This document shows positions 20,988-31,165 of a stretch of DNA of 64,000 nt, in pieces. The position numbers were made by a program, and so were the translations under genes. The DNA comes from Pseudomonadota bacterium. GTDB taxonomy: Bacteria; Pseudomonadota; Alphaproteobacteria; Caulobacterales; Caulobacteraceae. Location of the stretch: the NCBI GenBank assembly GCA_963205005.1, contig CAUJHW010000114.1, forward strand, positions 1 to 64,000. The letters run 5' to 3'. Numbering within the stretch: position 1 is the first letter of the stretch; every line of letters begins with the position of its first letter. The notes under the pieces are model-generated. The model was not told the DNA's origin, did not search any database, and saw nothing but the letters and a program-made list of their open reading frames with translations.

Positions 20988-22009
20988 TCGAACAGGTCCC
21001 CGCCGGCGGGAGGAATGATCTTCGGCGGCGTCAGGCCGAGGTGGGCATAGGCCCGCGCGGTGGCCATCCGGCCGCGCGGCGTGCGCTGCAGGAAGCCCTG
21101 CTGCAGCAGGAAGGGCTCGATGACGTCCTCGACAGCATCCTTGGCCTCGGCGATCGCATAGGCCAGCGTCTCCACCCCCGCCGGGCCGCCGGCGTAGTTC
21201 TCGATCAGGGCCCGCAGGTAGCGGCGGTCCAGCGAGTCCAGTCCGTGCTCGTCCACGTCCAGCCGGGCAAGCGCCGAGGCGGCGGCCTTGCGGTCGATGA
21301 TCGCGGCCCCGTCGGCGGCGGCGAAGTCGCGCACGCGGCGCAGCAGCCGCCCGGCCACGCGCGGGGTGCCCCGGGCGCGGGTTGCAATCTCGGCGGCGCC
21401 GTCGGCGGCCAGCGCCGTGCCCATCTTCACCGCGGCGCCCATCAGCACCTTCTGCAGTTCGTCGTGGGAATAGAATTCCAGCCGGATGGGAATGCCGAAC
21501 CGGTCGCGCAGCGGCGTGGCCAGCAGCCCCGCCCGTGTCGTCGCCGCCACCAGGGTGAAGGGCGCGAGGTCGATGCGGATCGATCGCGCCGATGGGCCTT
21601 CGCCGATCATCAGGTCGAGGACGTGATCCTCCATCGCCGGATAGAGGATCTCCTCCACATTGGCCGGCAGGCGGTGGATCTCGTCGATGAACAGGACATC
21701 GCGCGGTTCGAGGTTGGTGAGGATCGCGGCCAGGTCTCCGGCCTTGGCCAGCACCGGTCCGGAGGTGGCCCGGAAGTTCACGCCCAGTTCGCGGGCGACG
21801 ATCTGCGCCAGGGTGGTCTTGCCCAGCCCGGGCGGGCCGAACAGCAGCACATGGTCCAGCGCCTCGCCCCGGGCCTTGGCCGCCTCAATGAAGACGCTGA
21901 GGTTGCCCTTGGCCTGCTGCTGGCCGACGAACTCCGCCAGCGTCTGCGGCCGTAGCGCCTTGTCCGCCGGCTCGAACGGCGCAGGTTCGCCGGAAACGAG
22001 ACGGGTCAC
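20984..22009 (-). CDS. ruvB: Holliday junction branch migration DNA helicase RuvB
   Basis: '[54 protein letters not shown]'. Confidence 0.98.
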   Translation of the reverse strand: MTRLVSGEPAPFEPADKALRPQTLAEFVGQQQAKGNLSVFIEAAKARGEALDHVLLFGPPGLGKTTLAQIVARELGVNFRATSGPVLAKAGDLAAILTNLEPRDVLFIDEIHRLPANVEEILYPAMEDHVLDLMIGEGPSARSIRIDLAPFTLVAATTRAGLLATPLRDRFGIPIRLEFYSHDELQKVLMGAAVKMGTALAADGAAEIATRARGTPRVAGRLLRRVRDFAAADGAAIIDRKAAASALARLDVDEHGLDSLDRRYLRALIENYAGGPAGVETLAYAIAEAKDAVEDVIEPFLLQQGFLQRTPRGRMATARAYAHLGLTPPKIIPPAGGDLFE

Positions 22010-22620
22010 CGCCCCAGCTCCTGCAGGGCGGCCTTGATCAGGGCCGTGGCGTCGACGTCCTCGCCCAGGCGGATGGCGGCGGTCTCGACCACGCGGCGGG
22101 CGGCGGGCTCGGCGACGCCCAGGCCCAGCAGGGCGGCGACGGCTTCGCCTGTGGCCGACGGCTTCATCGGCGTGGGCTTGTGGATCTGGCCGTGGAAGGC
22201 CGCCACCGGGCCGTCGGTGATCGGCTTGTCCTTGAGCTCGGTGACGATCCGCTGCGCCAGCTTGGGGCCGACGCCCTGGGCGCGGGCGACGGCGGCCTTG
22301 TCGTCGCGGGCCACCGCGCCGGCCAGCTCGGCCGGGGGCAGCACGTCCAGCACCGACAGGGCGGCCTTGGGGCCGACGCCCTGGATGGTCCGCAGCAGAA
22401 CGAAGGCGCGGCGGTCATCGCGGCTGAGGAAACCGTAGAGGGTGAGCCCGGTCTGTTCGCCGAACTGGCTCTCCACGTGCAGCAGGGTCTCTTCGCCCAC
22501 GGCGGGCAGCCGGCCCAGGGTGCGTGATCCGCAGCGGACCACATAGCCCACGCCCATGACGTCGATGAGCGCGTCCTCCTCGGACACCTCGGCCACGGTC
22601 CCGCGCAGGCGCCCGATCAT
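22006..22620 (-). CDS. ruvA: Holliday junction branch migration protein RuvA
   Basis: '[28 protein letters not shown]'; overlaps ruvB start. Confidence 0.97.
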   Translation of the reverse strand: MIGRLRGTVAEVSEEDALIDVMGVGYVVRCGSRTLGRLPAVGEETLLHVESQFGEQTGLTLYGFLSRDDRRAFVLLRTIQGVGPKAALSVLDVLPPAELAGAVARDDKAAVARAQGVGPKLAQRIVTELKDKPITDGPVAAFHGQIHKPTPMKPSATGEAVAALLGLGVAEPAARRVVETAAIRLGEDVDATALIKAALQELGR

Positions 22621-22673
22621 GCGGGGCGCGCCTTTGCGCAGCCGTACGACGGCGCGCGAGCGGGGCGAATCAC

Positions 22674-22688
22674 GTTCGGCATGTGTTC
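22674..22688 (-). promoter_or_regulatory. candidate alphaproteobacterial LexA box GTTC-N7-GTTC upstream of ruvA
   Basis: Plus strand GTTCGGCATGTGTTC; exact GTTC-N7-GTTC, 54 bp upstream of the ruvA start codon. Confidence 0.7.
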
Positions 22689-22821
22689 GCCATGAGTACC
22701 GTAGGGCGCGCGCAGGGGGAATGTGCGTGGCGCCGACCTGCCCGGGGATCCGGCGCGGCTCCGGTCGATTGACAAGCCCCTCGGGCGCCCGGCAAGAGCC
22801 CGCCCCGGGGAGCGATCGACC

Positions 22822-23865
22822 ATGTCTCACAGCCTATCCGTCCGCGCGCTGCTGACCGCGACCCTGTTCCTGTCGGCGTACGCGGTCCGGGCGGCGCCGG
22901 TCGAGCCGATCCTGGACGTCCACCTTCACGCCCTTCCGGCCAACGACCAGGGTCCGCCGCCGCTGGCGATGTGCACGCCGATGGATCCGATGCCGACCTG
23001 GGACCAGAGCCGTCCGGTCACCGAGACCTTCCTGGCGCCGTTCAAGCATCCCGCCTGCAAGGACCCCGTGTGGTCGCCCATGACCGACGAGGCGGTGATG
23101 CGCGGTACGATCGCGATCATGGAGCGGCGCAACGTGATCGGCGTGGTCAGCGGCCGATTCGCCCGGGTGAAGGCCTGGCGCGCCGCCGCGCCTGACCGTG
23201 TGCTGCCCAGCCTGATGCCGGACCTTCCACCCCGGCCGAACCTGGCCGCGGAACTGGCCGGGGCGAAGGCGAAGGGCGACATCGCCGTGCTGGGCGAGCT
23301 GGGGTTCCAGTATGAGGGCATTTCACCCGATGACCCGAAGCTGGAGCCGATCTGGGCCGCGGCTGAGGCCAACGACATCCCCGTGGCGATCCACATGGGC
23401 CCGGGGCCGCCCGGCGTCGCCTATGCGCCCGGCTCGGGTTACCGGGCCAGGCTGAGCAGTCCGCTGCTGCTGGAGGAGGTGCTGGTCCGCCACCCGCGCC
23501 TGCGGGTGAACGTGATGCACGCCGGGTTCCCCATGCTGGACGACACCCTGGCGCTGCTCTACGCCCATCCGCAGGTCTATCTGGACACCGGCGTGATCGT
23601 CTACACGCAGCCCCGGCCGGTCTTCTATCGCTACCTGCAGGCGCTGGTGGACGCGGGGTTCGGCCAGCGGATCATGTTCGGCTCTGACCAGATGGTCTGG
23701 CCGGAAACGCTCGAGCGCAGCATCGCGGTGATCGAGGCCGCGCCGTTCCTGAGCAGGGCCCAGAAGCGCGACATCCTCTACAACAACGCCGCCCGCTTCC
23801 TGCGTCTGGACGCGGCGACGCAGGCCAGGCATCGCGAGATGGGCCAGGCGCCCCGGCGCAGGTGA
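22822..23865 (+). CDS. exported amidohydrolase family protein (COG2159-like)
   Basis: Signal peptide; 'ILDVHLHAL', 'VAIHMGPG', '[29 protein letters not shown]', '[10 protein letters not shown]'. Confidence 0.75.
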   Translation: MSHSLSVRALLTATLFLSAYAVRAAPVEPILDVHLHALPANDQGPPPLAMCTPMDPMPTWDQSRPVTETFLAPFKHPACKDPVWSPMTDEAVMRGTIAIMERRNVIGVVSGRFARVKAWRAAAPDRVLPSLMPDLPPRPNLAAELAGAKAKGDIAVLGELGFQYEGISPDDPKLEPIWAAAEANDIPVAIHMGPGPPGVAYAPGSGYRARLSSPLLLEEVLVRHPRLRVNVMHAGFPMLDDTLALLYAHPQVYLDTGVIVYTQPRPVFYRYLQALVDAGFGQRIMFGSDQMVWPETLERSIAVIEAAPFLSRAQKRDILYNNAARFLRLDAATQARHREMGQAPRRR

Positions 23866-23886
23866 CCGCCGGAAATGCCCTCGGCG

Positions 23887-24102
23887 TCAGGCCTTCTTGA
23901 CGAACTCGGTCCGGAGCACGAGGCCGCGCACCTTCTCGGCATTGCACTCGATCTCGTGGTCGTCGTCGGTGAGCCGGATGTTCTTGATCAGCGTGCCGCG
24001 CTTGAGCGTGACGCCGCCCGAGCCCTTCACCTTGAGGTCCTTGATCAGGGTGATGGAGCAACCTTCGGTCAGTTCAGCGCCGTTGGCGTCTCTGGGCGGC
24101 AT
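23887..24102 (-). CDS. PhnA-like (alkylphosphonate utilization/zinc-ribbon family) small protein
   Basis: 71 aa MPPRDANGAELTEGCSITLIKDLKVKGSGGVTLKRGTLIKNIRLTDDDHEIECNAEKVRGLVLRTEFVKKA. Confidence 0.8.
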   Translation of the reverse strand: MPPRDANGAELTEGCSITLIKDLKVKGSGGVTLKRGTLIKNIRLTDDDHEIECNAEKVRGLVLRTEFVKKA

Positions 24103-24217
24103 GGCAGGCAGGCTCCGGATGTCGAGGGCGCCGGGATAGACGCCTGAACCTGACTTGGGAAGCTGGCGCTGAGGCCAGCCGCGACCTAGCATCCGGAAAA
24201 ATCCGGGAGATACGACG

Positions 24218-25111
24218 ATGCGCGCGGTTCTGGCGGTCCTGATGCTGATGCTGGCCCTGCCGGCCTGGGCGGGAACTCCCCGCGAGAAACTGGTGGTGAC
24301 CCCGGCCTGGGTCGCCGAGCACCTTGCTGACCCGGACCTGGTCATCCTGCAGGTCGGCGACAAGGCGGGCTTCGAGACCTCGCACATTCCCGGCGCACGC
24401 CTTGTGACCCTGGCCGACATCGCCGCGCCCTCCACAGGTCCCGACTCCCTGATCCTGCAGATGCCGGAGCCCGAGGCCCTGCGGGCGCGGCTGGTGGCGC
24501 TGGGGGTGTCTGACCGTTCGAAGATCGTGGTCTATCCGACGCGCGAGGGAATCCAGTCGGCGACGCGGGTGGTGTTCACCCTGGACGCGGCCGGCCTTGG
24601 TGACCGGACGTGGCTTCTGGAGGGCGGGCTGGCCGCCTGGATCGCGAACGGCGGCGCTGTGACTGCCGAGCTCAAGGCCGTGACGCCCGGGAAGCTGTCG
24701 CCTCTCAGGATGCGGCCGCTGGTGGTGGATGCGGCCTTCGTGAAGGGCCATGCGGGCGCGAAGGGCTTTGCCGTCGTCGACGCCCGCGCGCCGGAGTTCT
24801 ACGCCGGGACCAAGGCGGGCGGGACACCGGCCCGGCCGCACAAGTCCGGCCACATCGCCGGCGCCGTCAGCGTGCCGTTCGTCTCGGTCACGACCCCGGA
24901 CATGAAGCTCGCATCCGCCGAGGAGATCGCCGCGAAATTCAAGGCCGCGGGGGTCAAGCCCGGCGACACGGTGATCGCCTATTGCCATGTGGGCCAGCAG
25001 GCCTCGGCAACCCTGTTCGCCGCCCGCAGCCTGGGCCTCAAGGCGCTGCTCTATGACGGATCGTTCGAGGAGTGGTCGCGGCTTGACGGGGCGGTAGAGA
25101 CCTCGAAGTAG
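24218..25111 (+). CDS. exported two-domain rhodanese-like sulfurtransferase
   Basis: Signal peptide; two rhodanese domains, second with active-site 'YCHVGQQAS'. Confidence 0.85.
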   Translation: MRAVLAVLMLMLALPAWAGTPREKLVVTPAWVAEHLADPDLVILQVGDKAGFETSHIPGARLVTLADIAAPSTGPDSLILQMPEPEALRARLVALGVSDRSKIVVYPTREGIQSATRVVFTLDAAGLGDRTWLLEGGLAAWIANGGAVTAELKAVTPGKLSPLRMRPLVVDAAFVKGHAGAKGFAVVDARAPEFYAGTKAGGTPARPHKSGHIAGAVSVPFVSVTTPDMKLASAEEIAAKFKAAGVKPGDTVIAYCHVGQQASATLFAARSLGLKALLYDGSFEEWSRLDGAVETSK

Positions 25112-25315
25112 CTCCGACAGGCGTCCAACGAATACGCATTTGTGACGGCGGACGGCGCGCACATAGGCGCCCGGCCGTCGATTGAGCCCCGGCGCGGCTG
25201 ACGGCTGGCCGGGCGTTCCCTCGCAAGACACCCTCATCTCGGGATCGCGACGCCTTCATGCGGCGAAGCCGAGGTCGCGACCTGTGTCGACGTCAAGAAT
25301 TCGAGGGGATACTCC

Positions 25316-27658
25316 ATGAGCCCAATCCGCGCCCGCGCTCGCGCGCCCATCGCGCTGAAACTCGCCCTTCTGGCCGCCACGATGCTGGCCGCACCGGCTC
25401 TGGCCGCAGAGGCGCCGCCGACGGCCGTGGAGGAACTGGTGGTCACGGGGTCTCGAGTCTCCGAGGCCACGGTGGCCATCGGCACCGACAAGGTCACCGC
25501 CACGGTCTCGATCACCAGCGAGGCGCTGTTGTCGGCGCCGGCCGGCATCACCGGCCTGAAGATGCTGGAGGGCCTGCCCGGCTTCAACGTCCAGGCCAAT
25601 GACGCACTCGGCATGTACGAGTTCGGCAACTCGGTCTCGGTGCGCGCCTTCACCTTCCGCCAGATCGGCTTCCTGCTGGACAACATCCCCATGGGCCGGT
25701 CCGACCAGTTCGGCGGCAGCCCGATCTACCGCTACGTCGACAATGAGAATCTGGCCCGGGTGACCGCATCGGCCGGCTCGGGCGACGTGTCGCTGGCCAG
25801 CTACGCCTCGCTGGGCCCGATCGTCAGCTACATCACCCGCGGGCCGGCGGAGGAATTCGGCGGCAAGGTCAGCTACAGCCGCGGCAGCGACGAACTGCTG
25901 CGAGGCTTTGTCCGGGTCGACACGGGCGAGCACGCCGGCTTCTCGGCGTTCGGCAGCTATTCCACCACATCGGGCGAGCTGTGGCGTGGCCCGGGCACCA
26001 TCGACCGCGACCACTACGAGGGCCAGATCCGCTACCGGTTCGCCAACGAAGCCTCGCTGACCTTCCAGACGGTTCACAACAAGTACTTCGACTACGACAG
26101 CCCCTCGATCACCAAGGCGCAGTACCTGGGCACGGCCGGCGACATCTTCGGCCGAAAGGGGCGCAGCTTCGCCTATCTGGGCTACATTCCGACGCCCGGG
26201 GCCCTGGGCTCGGCGGCCACGGCCACCTCGCTGCCGATCACTGCGGCGGGGGTTCCGTACTCCAACGCAAACTACAACCAGTACTACAAGTTCGCGGTGA
26301 ACAGCCGGGAGGACCACCTCTATGGCCTGACGCTTGCGGCGCCCATCGGCGAGAGCATCGCGGTGTCGGTCACCGGCTACTATGAGGACAAGAAGGGCTA
26401 CGGCGTCTCGCCGGAGGCCTATGCCACCTCGCTCACGAACTACAACGCCGAGCGGCTGATCGTGGCCGGGCTGACCGCGCCCAAGGGTATCCAGTATGGC
26501 CTGTCCACGGTCGACGGCACCCGAAAGGGCGTCAACGGCCATGCCGACTGGACCTTCGGAATGCACGCTGTGCAGGCCGGCGCCTGGTACGAGGACGACA
26601 GCTATCATCGCACCCAGCAGCGCTACAACGTCGAGAACGGGCACCCCGACGGCGCGCCGCTGCTGAACGAGCCGGTGCACCTGCAGCGCAACTTCAACTC
26701 CACACGCAAGACGGTGCAGATTTTCCTCAAGGACACCATCAGCCTGTTCGACGGCAGCCTGAAGGTGGACGTGGGCTTCAAGGGACTGGACATCGACTAC
26801 GAGATCGCCGGCTACCGGAACCCGGCTGACTTCATCAATCGCCGCACGCCGACCATCAAGGACAAATGGAAGGACTGGTTCCTACCGCAGGTGGGGGCGG
26901 TCTGGTCGGTCACCAGCCGCGACCAGATCTTCGCGTCCTATTCCGAGAACATGGCCCTGCCGCAGGGCGCTGATGACATCTTCGCCACCGCCAGCCCGCT
27001 GGCGCCTGGGCCCGACGCGGAGAAAGCCAAGAACTACGAGATTGGCGTCCGCACCAACCGACCGACGTTCAACGCCGCCCTGGTGGGCTACTTCACCAAG
27101 TTCGACAACCGCCTGCAGGCGTTCGCCTCACTTGTGCCCGGCAGCACCACCACCGAGACCTTCTTCCAGAATGTCGGTGCGGTGGAGGCCCACGGCGCGG
27201 AGTTCAGCGGGCAGTGGAAGCCGGAAATCCTCGACGGGAAAATCTATTTCAACACCAACCTCTCGTACAATTCCGTCGAGTTCAAAGACGGCTTCGCCAC
27301 CTTTGCCCTTGCCGGCAAGGTCGTGCCGGACTTCCCCAAGTGGCTGTTCCAGGGCGGCGTCACGGTCGAGCCGGTCCCGGGCGCGGTGATCAACGTCTCG
27401 GCGCGCCGGGTGGGTAAGCGCTTCACCAATTTCGTCAATTCCGAGAGCACCGGCGGCTACACGGTGTTCAACGCCTACCTGGACCTGGGAGACGGTTTCG
27501 CGGTCGGCCCGCTCAAGCAGGTCAAGGCGCGGGTGAACGTGGATAACATCTTCGACAAGGACTACCTGGGCACCATCACCACGACCACCAACACGCCCGC
27601 CACGTTCCGGCCGGGCCCGCGGCGGACCGTGCAGTTCACGCTGTCCACCGACTTCTAG
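25316..27658 (+). CDS. TonB-dependent receptor
   Basis: 780 aa; 'VEELVVTGSRV' plug start, C-terminal 'VDNIFDKDYLGTITTTTNTPATFRPGPRRTVQFTLSTDF'. Confidence 0.9.
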   Translation: MSPIRARARAPIALKLALLAATMLAAPALAAEAPPTAVEELVVTGSRVSEATVAIGTDKVTATVSITSEALLSAPAGITGLKMLEGLPGFNVQANDALGMYEFGNSVSVRAFTFRQIGFLLDNIPMGRSDQFGGSPIYRYVDNENLARVTASAGSGDVSLASYASLGPIVSYITRGPAEEFGGKVSYSRGSDELLRGFVRVDTGEHAGFSAFGSYSTTSGELWRGPGTIDRDHYEGQIRYRFANEASLTFQTVHNKYFDYDSPSITKAQYLGTAGDIFGRKGRSFAYLGYIPTPGALGSAATATSLPITAAGVPYSNANYNQYYKFAVNSREDHLYGLTLAAPIGESIAVSVTGYYEDKKGYGVSPEAYATSLTNYNAERLIVAGLTAPKGIQYGLSTVDGTRKGVNGHADWTFGMHAVQAGAWYEDDSYHRTQQRYNVENGHPDGAPLLNEPVHLQRNFNSTRKTVQIFLKDTISLFDGSLKVDVGFKGLDIDYEIAGYRNPADFINRRTPTIKDKWKDWFLPQVGAVWSVTSRDQIFASYSENMALPQGADDIFATASPLAPGPDAEKAKNYEIGVRTNRPTFNAALVGYFTKFDNRLQAFASLVPGSTTTETFFQNVGAVEAHGAEFSGQWKPEILDGKIYFNTNLSYNSVEFKDGFATFALAGKVVPDFPKWLFQGGVTVEPVPGAVINVSARRVGKRFTNFVNSESTGGYTVFNAYLDLGDGFAVGPLKQVKARVNVDNIFDKDYLGTITTTTNTPATFRPGPRRTVQFTLSTDF

Positions 27659-27666
27659 CCGTCAGG

Positions 27667-27693
27667 GGCCGCGGCGCGCGCAGCGTCGCGGCC
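27667..27693. terminator. hairpin between convergent TonB receptor and ruvC; possible bidirectional terminator
   Basis: GGCCGCGGCGC-gcgca-GCGTCGCGGCC, 11-bp stem with one G-T pair; no T-tract. Confidence 0.35.
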
Positions 27694-28188
27694 TCAGGCC
27701 ACGCGTCGGGCCGTGCGAGCGTGGGCGTGCGCAATGGCGACCGCCAGGGCGTCGGCGGAATCCGACGCCGTCCTGCCGGCGGTCGGCAGCAGTCGGGCGA
27801 TCATCCAGCCGACCTGCGCCTTGTCGGCGGCGCCTGTTCCAACCACAGCCTTCTTGACCACCGTGGCGGCGTACTCGGCCACAATCAGACCGGCGCGGGC
27901 CGGAACGATCATCGCCATGGCCCGCGCATGGCCCAGCTTCAGCGCTGACTGGGCGTTGTTGTTCATGAAGGTCTCTTCGACGGCCGCCTCGTGCGGACCA
28001 TGTTCGGCCAGCACCGCCTCGATCCCCTGGAACAGGCACAGCAACCGCTCGGCGAAGGGCAGGGTTTCCTTGGGTGCGATGACGCCATGGGCGACATGGG
28101 AGATCCGCGCGCCCTCGCAGGCAATCACGCCCCAGCCGGTGCGGCGCAGGCCAGGGTCCAGTCCTAGGATTCGAATCGGCGCGTTCAT
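27694..28188 (-). CDS. ruvC: crossover junction endodeoxyribonuclease RuvC
   Basis: 'RILGLDPGLRRTGWGVIACEG'; 'EAAVEETFMNNNAQSALKLGHARAMAM'. Confidence 0.97.
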   Translation of the reverse strand: MNAPIRILGLDPGLRRTGWGVIACEGARISHVAHGVIAPKETLPFAERLLCLFQGIEAVLAEHGPHEAAVEETFMNNNAQSALKLGHARAMAMIVPARAGLIVAEYAATVVKKAVVGTGAADKAQVGWMIARLLPTAGRTASDSADALAVAIAHAHARTARRVA

Positions 28189-28197
28189 CGTCTGTTC
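28183..28197 (-). promoter_or_regulatory. candidate LexA box GTTC-N7-GTTC overlapping the ruvC start codon
   Basis: Plus strand GTTCATCGTCTGTTC; ruvC start codon (minus) occupies 28186-28188. Confidence 0.6.
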
Positions 28198-28255
28198 CGG
28201 TGAAGATGCCGGAATGACCTAGGCTCGGGAAGAGTGAACGGAGTGTAAAGCCGGG

Positions 28256-28942
28256 TCAGGCGCGACCGAGGATCTTGGCCTTCATTTCCTGGAACTCGGC
28301 GTCGCTGATGGCCCCGGAATCCAGCAACCCCTTCGCCCGCTGGATCTCGTCGACGATGTGCTCGCCGCCGCCGGAGCCGCCGACGGCCGTCCCCAGGTTC
28401 ACGCCGCCCGACTGCGCCCGCATTTCCTCAAGGCCATGGACACGGCGCTTCTCTTCCCAGGCCTGCTCCTCGTACTGCGCCCTCGCGTACATCTGCGCGG
28501 CGGCCTCGCTGGGAATGCCGTCCACGACGATGTTCTGGACCGACTGGCTTGCATGATCGAAGGCGATGTTCGAGCCGCAGAGGCCCTCCAGCACATTTTC
28601 CTCAAGTCGGACGTCCCGAAGGTCCTTCCACTGCATGTCGGCCATCCTGAAGCCGCCGAACAGGCCGCGCTGGAGGGTGAGTATGCGGCTGGATGTGATG
28701 GCGATGATGCGGCGGCGCCGGAACAGGGCGAAGACCCGCAGTTGCGCCGCCCTCGCGACAACGGTTTCGCCGGTCATCAGGGTCCGGTCCAGCAGGGCAT
28801 CGAGCCTCGCGGCCCGCCCCTCTGCGCCCACGAAGACCAGCAGGGCCCAGATCGCCAGAGGGAGCAGGCCGAGCCCAAGTGAGAAGACGCAGATCGCCAG
28901 CCAGATGCCGACCGCGATGGCCAACTGTGTCAGGCCCTTCAT
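28256..28942 (-). CDS. PH-like plus SHOCT domain membrane protein
   Basis: N-terminal TMs; C-terminal 'RAKGLLDSGAISDAEFQEMKAKILGRA' SHOCT motif. Confidence 0.75.
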   Translation of the reverse strand: MKGLTQLAIAVGIWLAICVFSLGLGLLPLAIWALLVFVGAEGRAARLDALLDRTLMTGETVVARAAQLRVFALFRRRRIIAITSSRILTLQRGLFGGFRMADMQWKDLRDVRLEENVLEGLCGSNIAFDHASQSVQNIVVDGIPSEAAAQMYARAQYEEQAWEEKRRVHGLEEMRAQSGGVNLGTAVGGSGGGEHIVDEIQRAKGLLDSGAISDAEFQEMKAKILGRA

Positions 28943-29000
28943 GGATGCACTCCCCGGCCGCCGACGCCGCAGCGACGCTATCGGTCGTGGGCCGCTGCCG

Positions 29001-29774
29001 CTAGCCCTGCCAGAAGTGGAAGGCGTCCCAGCCGGCGCCTATCGCTTCCCGGGGCACGCCCAGAGCGGCCGTCAATCCGGCCGCGCCGGCGAACAGCAGC
29101 GCGCCGCCTCCGGGCAGGAACAGGAGGATGGCCAGCAGCGCCAGCATCGCGACGCCTTCGGCCTTTCGGATCACAGGCCCCCAGGCGTGGGGCAGGAAGG
29201 GGCGGACCGCGTTGAAGCCGTCCAGCCCCGGGACCGGCAGCAGGTTCAGGATCAGCGCCATTGCCTGCAGGAACGCCAGCATGGCCACTGCGGACGCCAG
29301 TGGTCCGGCCTTGCCCTGTGCAAAGGGCGCCAGGCCGGCGGCCAGGGCCAGGAGCACGATCAGCGTCGCCGCCGGGCCGGCCAGGGAGGCGGCCGCGCGC
29401 CAGCCGCGGCTGCGCATAAGGTCGTTCCGCAGATAGACCGCCCCGCCCGGAAAGCCGATGCCGCCCAGCGCCAGGGCCAGGAGCGGGATCACCAGGCTGG
29501 TCCCCAGGTCGCCATAGCGACGGGGATCGAACGACAGATAGCCCTTGTCCCGAACCGTCGTGTCGCCGGCCATGCAGGCCACGCGGGCGTGGGCGTACTC
29601 GTGAGCCATCACCGCGAGCACCCAGCCGGTCAGCACAAAGCCGAACGTCAGGGGCGTGCGCGCTTCCGGGGCCAGGGCCAGCGCGGCGCCGCAGGCCAGA
29701 AAGGCGACGAGGAGGCACAGGCCGACGAGGTTATTGGGCGGTCTTGCGGGCGCGACCCGGACGGCGTTGGTCAT
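29001..29774 (-). CDS. site-2 protease (M50) family membrane protein
   Basis: 'VMAHEYAHARVACMAGD' HExxH in TM context; 'LNLLPVPGLDGFNAVRPFLP'. Confidence 0.85.
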   Translation of the reverse strand: MTNAVRVAPARPPNNLVGLCLLVAFLACGAALALAPEARTPLTFGFVLTGWVLAVMAHEYAHARVACMAGDTTVRDKGYLSFDPRRYGDLGTSLVIPLLALALGGIGFPGGAVYLRNDLMRSRGWRAAASLAGPAATLIVLLALAAGLAPFAQGKAGPLASAVAMLAFLQAMALILNLLPVPGLDGFNAVRPFLPHAWGPVIRKAEGVAMLALLAILLFLPGGGALLFAGAAGLTAALGVPREAIGAGWDAFHFWQG

Positions 29775-29802
29775 GGGCGGGTGAATAGCGCAATCCGCGG
29801 GC

Positions 29803-30285
29803 CTAGCTCCTGTGGATTGGATCAATCCAGGCGACACCCTCCGGGGCCTCCGCAGGCTCGATGTCGAGGTTCACCACCACCGCGTCGGAATCGCTGCGCA
29901 CAAGCACGCAGGAAAGCGCCTCGTCGGTGGAGGCGTTGATCTCCTGATGCGGCACGAAGGGCGGCACATAGATGAAATCGCCGGGTCCGGCCTCGGCGGT
30001 GAACTCCAGGTGCTCGCCCCAGCGCATCCGGGCGCGGCCGGAGACGACATAGATCACGCTCTCCAGCGGGCCGTGATGATGAGCGCCTGTCTTGGCGTTG
30101 GCATGGATGTGGACCGTGCCGGCCCACAGCTTCTGGGCCCCCATCCGGGCGCGGTCGATGGCGACGGCCCGGTCCATGCCGGGTGTGGTGGCGGACGCGG
30201 GCGCTAGCTGGTCGCCGGGCACGACGCGAACGCCGGTGTGCTTCCAGCCATCTTCGGGAGCGGTCTGCGGGGGCGTTTCAGTCAT
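29803..30285 (-). CDS. cupin domain-containing protein
   Basis: 'HANAKTGAHHHGPLESVIYVVSGRARMRWGE' cupin motif 1. Confidence 0.85.
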   Translation of the reverse strand: MTETPPQTAPEDGWKHTGVRVVPGDQLAPASATTPGMDRAVAIDRARMGAQKLWAGTVHIHANAKTGAHHHGPLESVIYVVSGRARMRWGEHLEFTAEAGPGDFIYVPPFVPHQEINASTDEALSCVLVRSDSDAVVVNLDIEPAEAPEGVAWIDPIHRS

Positions 30286-30448
30286 GAAGCAAGAAAACGC
30301 CCGTCAGTGGCGGCTGGCAAGGCGTCCACGGCCGAACTCTCGCGCAGGTTTCAAATGCGTCCCCCGCAGGCGAGGCGGGTTTGATTGTGCGCTGCAACAG
30401 CGTAGAGGTCGCGCCCAGTTGGGGCGATGATGGTTTAAGGACCTGAAC

Positions 30449-31141
30449 ATGAATTTGCGTACGAACTTCACAGCCGCCGCCGTTGGCGTGGCTGTCCTGG
30501 CCTTCGCGGGGATGGCTCAGGCCTCCACCACCGTGATCACGGGCCTCTACAACACCGGCGTGGGCGCCGACTACGCCTCTGTCGGCGCCAATGGCGTCGA
30601 ACAGCACTGGACCCTGACGGGCGGCACGGCCTACGTCGGCGGCCAGAATGGCGTCTTCCCGCTCAATGGCCCCTGGCTGACCGAGAATGCGACGTCACGC
30701 TGGATCGGCCCCACGGTGAACGCGGGCGAGTCCACCGATCCCCGCAACGACGGCTTCTACGAGTACACCCTGAGCTTCAATCTTTCGGCGTCTGAAGCCG
30801 CGGGCGCGAGCTTCCTGGGCCGCTTCGCGGCGGACAACGCGGTGTCCTGGATCAAGCTCAACAACACCACCCTGACGAACGGCCCGGTGGGCGGTTTCAA
30901 TAACTGGACCGGCTTCTCGGCGGCGACCCCGGCCTTCCAGGCCGGCCAGAACGACCTGAAGTTCCGGGTGATCAACTTCGGCCAGAACGGCGGCAACCCG
31001 AGCGGTCTGCGGGTCGAGTTCCAGGGCGCGACCATCGGCGCCGCGGTTCCGGAACCGGGCGCCTGGGCGCTGATGATCCTGGGCTTCGGCGGCGTCGGCG
31101 CCGTGATGCGCACCAACCGTCGCCGGCTCGCGGTCGCCTAG
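30449..31141 (+). CDS. PEPxxWA-CTERM sorting domain-containing exported protein
   Basis: Signal peptide; C-terminus VPEPGAWALMILGFGGVGAVMRTNRRRLAVA. Confidence 0.9.
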   Translation: MNLRTNFTAAAVGVAVLAFAGMAQASTTVITGLYNTGVGADYASVGANGVEQHWTLTGGTAYVGGQNGVFPLNGPWLTENATSRWIGPTVNAGESTDPRNDGFYEYTLSFNLSASEAAGASFLGRFAADNAVSWIKLNNTTLTNGPVGGFNNWTGFSAATPAFQAGQNDLKFRVINFGQNGGNPSGLRVEFQGATIGAAVPEPGAWALMILGFGGVGAVMRTNRRRLAVA

Positions 31142-31165
31142 ACCCAGCCGAAAATTAACGTGAGA

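Noticed and set aside
25256-26680. 474-aa minus-strand ORF opposite the TonB receptor
   Set aside because: Antisense artefact; TonB receptor motifs clearly support the plus strand.
30381-30397. TTTGAT in the shared PEP-CTERM promoter motif as an FNR/FixK or sigma-54 site
   Set aside because: No TTGAT-N4-ATCAA symmetry in either copy, and the GG-N10-GC spacing is present in only one copy with poor consensus match.
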